From NCBI GenBank assembly GCA_002841035.1, contig PHDR01000120.1, positions 1-7,967 on the forward strand: a stretch of DNA of 7,967 nucleotides, read 5' to 3'. Position numbers and translations under genes: made by a program. This stretch comes from Bacteroidetes bacterium HGW-Bacteroidetes-12 (GTDB lineage Bacteria > Bacteroidota > Bacteroidia > Flavobacteriales_E > Vicingaceae). The stretch's first letter is position 1, and each line of letters starts with the position of its first letter. Positions 5,301-7,967 of this stretch are shown here, piece after piece. The notes beneath the pieces are model-generated. The model was given only the letters and a program-made list of their open reading frames with translations. It searched no databases and was not told the DNA's origin.

Positions 5301-7049
5301 TTAATTTGCCTTCATCCATTTTTTATAAATGCTATTTTTTTCTTTCGGAGTAGTAAGCACATAGCGAATAAATTCACTTTCTTTAATTGAAATTTTAAGT
5401 GTTTGAATTAAATTATCTCTACTTATTAGCACCTCTAATACATCGCCAGGCTTTTTATCTTCAATAATTTCAGCAAAATTATCATCAAAACGATGTCCGT
5501 TTATGGCAAGTATTTCATCATTCACATTTATTCCGCCATCATAAGCCATTGTATTTCTTTTTATATTTCGTACTTTGTTTCCCGAAAGTGAAGCTCCAAA
5601 ACTGAGGCTTTTTTCAGATAAGGTAACCACTTCCATTCCAGCATAAGCAAAAACAGTTTCATAATCGAAAGTTTGCGTTCCGTTAATGTATTTCTCAAAA
5701 AAATCATCTAATTTAAGCCCGCTTACTTTTTCAATTGCTTGCTGCATTTCTTTAGCAGTGAAGCCTCTGTTCTGTTTTTTATAATATTCTTGGTATAAGT
5801 ATTTCATCACATCATCCAAATTTTTTGCATTTTTGGTTTGATTAATTATCATCAAATCTAACATATTGGCAACAATTCCACCTTTAGAATAATAAGAAAT
5901 GGTTGTGTTTGAGCTGTTTTCTGTTGGTCGGTACGATTTTATCCACGCATCAAAACTTGAATGAGCAACAGATTGCACTTTATTTCCTGGCTGGTTTTCA
6001 ACATAATTGATGGAGCTATTAAATTTCCGTAGCAACTCATCTTCGGTATAGAAACCAGCTCTAAGCAGAAGCAATTCATCATAATAGCTCGTAAATCCTT
6101 CCATTACCCACAGCAAAGAGGTGTAATTTTCATTGTTATAATCAAAAGGACCTAATTCTTTTGGTCTAACTCGCTTCACATTCCATAAATGAAAATATTC
6201 GTGGGCAACTAAACTTAAAAATCCTTTATAACCACTTTCGTTATATGTCCAACGGTTCACTTGCAATGTGGTTGAATTGAGGTGTTCTAAGCCTCCACTT
6301 CCAACTGTTAAATTATGTATGATAAAGAGATAGTTTTTATTTGGATTTTCGCCAAATACATTGGTGCAAGCTTCAACAATTTTTGCCATATCGGTTTTTA
6401 GTTGTTCGATGTTGTAGTTGCCTTCGCCATACATTGCAACGGTGTGCAAAACTCCTGCAGCAGTAAATTCAAATGTTTGATGATTACCAATTTCAAAAGG
6501 GGCATCAACCAAAATATCATAATTAGTTGCTGAATAAACAAAACCTTTGTCGGCAGTTTTGGGTAAAGCTGTAGAAACTTTTTTCCAATCTTTATAAGGA
6601 TAAATAGTAATTTTTGAAGGTTGATTTCTTAATTCATCTACAAACATAAACATACTCGTTCCGTTAAAATAACCATGAGATGCATCTAAAAAACTAGTTC
6701 TAACGCTCATTTCAAAAGCATAAACATTGTAAGAAACAACTACTTCTTTTGCTTTATCAGAAAAAATTCGCCAAGTATTTTTATTTATTTTTTCTACGGT
6801 TAGCTTCTTTTTATTGAAAGTTGCTGAAACCTCATCTACACTTTTAGCAAATTCACGCACCAAATACGAACCAGGTGCCCAAACAGGCATTTGAATGTCT
6901 ATATATTCTTTTTGATGGTCAATTATTATCATTTTTACCTCAAAATAGTGCGTATGAGGTTCCGACATTGAAACTTCATAATTTATGTTGGTAGCATTTA
7001 AAAATGCATTAAAAATCAGTAATATAAAAACTGTTAAGTATACTTTCAT
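5301..7049 (-). CDS. Exported M61-family metallopeptidase with PDZ domain (glycyl aminopeptidase type)
   Basis: A 582-aa zinc peptidase, near the usual M61 length (about 600). The N-terminus has a Sec signal (Lys-2, hydrophobic residues 4-17, likely cleavage after LNA, residue 19), so the enzyme is periplasmic or secreted. Residues about 23-180 form the N-terminal beta domain, including MPVWAPGSYLVREF. The catalytic domain has GGLEHLNST (252-260), the zinc site HEYFHLWNVKR with His-283, Glu-284 and His-287, the third ligand Glu-317 in WVMEGFTSYYDE, and YSKGGIVANMLD (387-398). About residues 466-556 form the PDZ domain (AYDGGINVNDEILAING). The characterised Sphingomonas enzyme removes N-terminal Gly/Ala; the substrate here is inferred only by family. 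The frame opens upstream at an ATG at 7151, but the 34 extra residues come from AT-rich spacer and would bury the clean signal peptide starting at 7049. No strong TAnnTTTG box was found upstream; TACTTTTA (7092..7099) is one mismatch away. Confidence 0.95.
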   Translation of the reverse strand: MKVYLTVFILLIFNAFLNATNINYEVSMSEPHTHYFEVKMIIIDHQKEYIDIQMPVWAPGSYLVREFAKSVDEVSATFNKKKLTVEKINKNTWRIFSDKAKEVVVSYNVYAFEMSVRTSFLDASHGYFNGTSMFMFVDELRNQPSKITIYPYKDWKKVSTALPKTADKGFVYSATNYDILVDAPFEIGNHQTFEFTAAGVLHTVAMYGEGNYNIEQLKTDMAKIVEACTNVFGENPNKNYLFIIHNLTVGSGGLEHLNSTTLQVNRWTYNESGYKGFLSLVAHEYFHLWNVKRVRPKELGPFDYNNENYTSLLWVMEGFTSYYDELLLLRAGFYTEDELLRKFNSSINYVENQPGNKVQSVAHSSFDAWIKSYRPTENSSNTTISYYSKGGIVANMLDLMIINQTKNAKNLDDVMKYLYQEYYKKQNRGFTAKEMQQAIEKVSGLKLDDFFEKYINGTQTFDYETVFAYAGMEVVTLSEKSLSFGASLSGNKVRNIKRNTMAYDGGINVNDEILAINGHRFDDNFAEIIEDKKPGDVLEVLISRDNLIQTLKISIKESEFIRYVLTTPKEKNSIYKKWMKAN

Positions 7050-7179
7050 AATGTTGTGATTTTGACAATAAGTATTAAAATTTGTTAAAAGTAAAAGTAG
7101 CCAATAATAATTAGTAAAAAAAATGGTTTTAGCAATTGAATACTGAAACATTTATAAAAAAAAACAGTAAAACGTATCA

Positions 7180-7210
7180 TTGTTTCTTAAAAAATAAATT
7201 ATTACCTTTA
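7180..7210 (+). promoter_or_regulatory. Candidate promoter for the 63-aa gene
   Basis: TTG at 7180..7182 and TACCTTTA at 7203..7210 (one mismatch to TAnnTTTG) are separated by 20 bp, within the Bacteroidota -33/-7 spacing range. A start near 7217 would leave a leader of about 20 nt before the ATG at 7236. The motif is degenerate in an AT-rich region, so the call is tentative. Confidence 0.35.
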
Positions 7211-7235
7211 ACAAGTTAAGAAAAAGTAAAAAAAT

Positions 7236-7427
7236 ATGAAACAAAATAAACTAGAGTACGCCAAAATCATACTTAAAAAAGTAAGTTTTGATATTAAATT
7301 ATTTAGAAAAGAATTAGCAAAATCTTATCAATACCTAATGGAAGCTGAGATTAATGAATTGATGGATTGGGTTATTCAAAATTTTGGAAAGCACTATTGT
7401 CTTACTCCAATTATTGTGAAAAAATAA
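7236..7427 (+). CDS. Small hypothetical protein (63 aa)
   Basis: A 63-residue, basic, probably cytoplasmic protein with no signal peptide or membrane segment. It is mostly charged and helical in appearance: KLEYAKIILKKVSFDIKLFRKELAKS (5-30), then YLMEAEINELMDWVIQNFG (33-51), and a short tail LTPIIVKK. The pattern KLEYxKxILxKVSFDxxLFxKE resembles small uncharacterised proteins I recall from Bacteroidota genomes, which favours a real gene, but no function is known to me. The AAAAAAATAT before the ATG is normal for the phylum, where leaders are A-rich without Shine-Dalgarno. It is divergent from the M61 peptidase and 98 bp before the cold-shock gene, which has its own promoter. The inverted repeat at 7456..7480 may end its transcript. 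Confidence 0.75.
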   Translation: MKQNKLEYAKIILKKVSFDIKLFRKELAKSYQYLMEAEINELMDWVIQNFGKHYCLTPIIVKK

Positions 7428-7455
7428 TTCGTTTTTTTACTGTATTTAGAATAAT

Positions 7456-7480
7456 TTACATAAAAAAAAAAATTATGTAA
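7456..7480. repeat. Inverted repeat with A-tract loop between the 63-aa gene and the cold-shock gene
   Basis: TTACATAA (7456..7463) and TTATGTAA (7473..7480) are exact reverse complements around nine A residues; the uninterrupted A-tract is 7462..7472. It sits 28 bp after the stop of the 63-aa gene, followed by GATTTTT, so it could be a weak terminator. It also covers the place where the -33 element of the cold-shock promoter should be (the -7 box starts 10 bp downstream), so it could be an operator or a curved upstream element. Confidence 0.5.
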
Positions 7481-7490
7481 GATTTTTAAG

Positions 7491-7498
7491 TAAATTTG
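7491..7498 (+). promoter_or_regulatory. Bacteroidota -7 promoter element of the cold-shock gene
   Basis: TAAATTTG matches TAnnTTTG exactly and ends 27 bp before the ATG at 7526. Initiation near 7504 would give a leader of only about 20 nt. The -33 position falls in the A-tract inverted repeat, with no clean TTG. Confidence 0.65.
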
Positions 7499-7525
7499 CA
7501 CTTTAATAATTAATAATTTAATAAA

Positions 7526-7717
7526 ATGCAAAACGGAACAGTAAAATTTTTTAATGATGAAAAAGGTTGGGGATTTATTTCACCAGAAGACGGAAGTAAA
7601 GACATCTTTGTACACCATTCATCAAGTAATCAACCATTAAACGAAGGCGATAGTGTTTCTTTCGATATCGAAGATAGCGACAGAGGACCAAAAGCAATTA
7701 ATGTGCACGTTCAATAA
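7526..7717 (+). CDS. Cold-shock domain protein (CspA family)
   Basis: A 63-aa single cold-shock domain, slightly shorter than E. coli CspA (70 aa), covering the full five-strand OB fold. RNP1 is KGWGFI (13-18) and RNP2 is DIFVHH (26-31), the two RNA/ssDNA-binding motifs. MQNGTVKFFN at the start and the acidic second half (EGDSVSFDIEDSDRGPKAINV) are typical. Such proteins bind single-stranded nucleic acid in the cytoplasm and melt mRNA structure, either in the cold or constitutively. RNP1 has Trp where Phe or Tyr is usual, a conservative aromatic change. It has its own -7 box (7491..7498) and terminator (7747..7787), so it should be monocistronic. The leader is too short for the long thermosensing 5' region of E. 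coli cspA, so whether it is cold-induced cannot be told from sequence. Confidence 0.96.
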   Translation: MQNGTVKFFNDEKGWGFISPEDGSKDIFVHHSSSNQPLNEGDSVSFDIEDSDRGPKAINVHVQ

Positions 7718-7746
7718 GAAATATATATTTTTTATTACCAATTACT

Positions 7747-7787
7747 AAAAAAAGTCTCTCAAACAAATGTTTGAGAGACTTTTTTTT
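7747..7787 (+). terminator. Strong Rho-independent terminator of the cold-shock gene
   Basis: The arm A7-GTCTCTCAAAC (7747..7764), loop AAAT (7765..7768) and arm GTTTGAGAGAC-T7 (7769..7786) pair perfectly over 18 bp, and the T run spans 7780..7787. It begins 29 bp past the stop codon. The A run on the other side makes it bidirectional in form, although no gene arrives from the right within the window. Confidence 0.93.
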
Positions 7788-7847
7788 GTTCTTGTCTAAA
7801 TTTAAGAAACCGTAAAAAAAGCATTTTAATAATATTGTTTAACGATA

Positions 7848-7855
7848 TATATTTG
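7848..7855 (+). promoter_or_regulatory. Bacteroidota -7 promoter element of the 7894 gene
   Basis: TATATTTG matches TAnnTTTG exactly and ends 38 bp before the ATG at 7894. No TTG is found at the expected 17-23 bp upstream; the nearest TTG (7835..7837) is only 10 bp away. The strong terminator before it makes an independent promoter here likely. Confidence 0.5.
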
Positions 7856-7893
7856 TATAATTGCAAAGTTCAAAAACTTCTATATTATAAACA

Positions 7894-7967
7894 ATGAGAT
7901 TTAGCTTAGCACTATTCCTTTTATTAGGTTTTCAATTAAATGGTCAAGACATAACTAATTTTAACGG
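7894..7967 (+). CDS. Secreted protein, 5' end only
   Basis: From the ATG at 7894 the frame stays open to the window edge and gives 24 complete codons. The residues MRFSLALFLLLGFQLNGQ form a Sec signal peptide: Arg-2, a hydrophobic core at residues 4-13 and a probable signal-peptidase I site near NG-Q (16-18). There is no lipobox Cys, so the protein would be periplasmic, outer-membrane or secreted. The seven mature residues seen (DITNFNG) do not identify a family. A matching -7 box upstream (7848..7855) supports this start. Confidence 0.75.
   Translation, partial: MRFSLALFLLLGFQLNGQDITNFN

Noticed and set aside
7092..7099. TACTTTTA on the - strand as a -7 box for the M61 peptidase
   Set aside because: It has one mismatch to TAnnTTTG and no -33 TTG at a suitable distance; not enough for a feature in AT-rich DNA.
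7050..7151. 34-residue N-terminal extension of the M61 peptidase
   Set aside because: A clean signal peptide starts at 7049; the extension is AT-rich spacer translated by chance, although it also looks hydrophobic.

Overview
The window is AT-rich (low-GC) bacterial DNA that looks like chromosomal sequence from Bacteroidota. Three things point that way. Perfect matches to the phylum's -7 promoter element TAnnTTTG lie ahead of three genes (364..371, 7491..7498, 7848..7855). Shine-Dalgarno sequences are essentially absent. The protein set (PDZ-containing M61 peptidase, flavoredoxin-like flavin reductase starting MLTIDPKEIP, a 63-residue cold-shock protein, Cys-anchored lipoproteins) is typical of the group. 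I cannot name a genus.

Layout. Positions 1..321 are the 3' end of a DppC/OppC-type ABC permease. A + strand lipoprotein of unknown function follows (397..1257), ending at a strong terminator (1282..1312). A 239-bp convergent spacer (1258..1496) holds a nested palindromic repeat. Five genes then lie on the - strand. In transcription order they are an exported M61 peptidase (5301..7049), dihydrofolate reductase folA (4707..5216), a second lipoprotein paralogous to the first (3873..4679), a flavin-reductase/flavoredoxin-like protein (3008..3850) and an AtoE-type short-chain fatty acid transporter (1497..2897). The gaps are 84, 27, 22 and 110 bp. The middle three are very probably co-transcribed; the outer two may be.

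From 7050 the DNA diverges to + strand genes: a 63-aa conserved-looking helical protein (7236..7427), a cold-shock-domain protein with its own promoter and a strong terminator (7526..7717), and the first 24 codons of a secreted protein (7894..7967).

The genes are mostly housekeeping or general physiology (folate, peptide turnover, transport, cold shock) and do not make up an obvious pathway. I see no phage, defence, CRISPR, integron or transposase genes and no RNA genes. The parts least explained by known families are the two paralogous lipoproteins with four conserved cysteines, the palindromic element near 1364..1471, the 63-aa protein, and the inverted repeat overlapping the cold-shock promoter. 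I do not see a convincing new multi-gene system.
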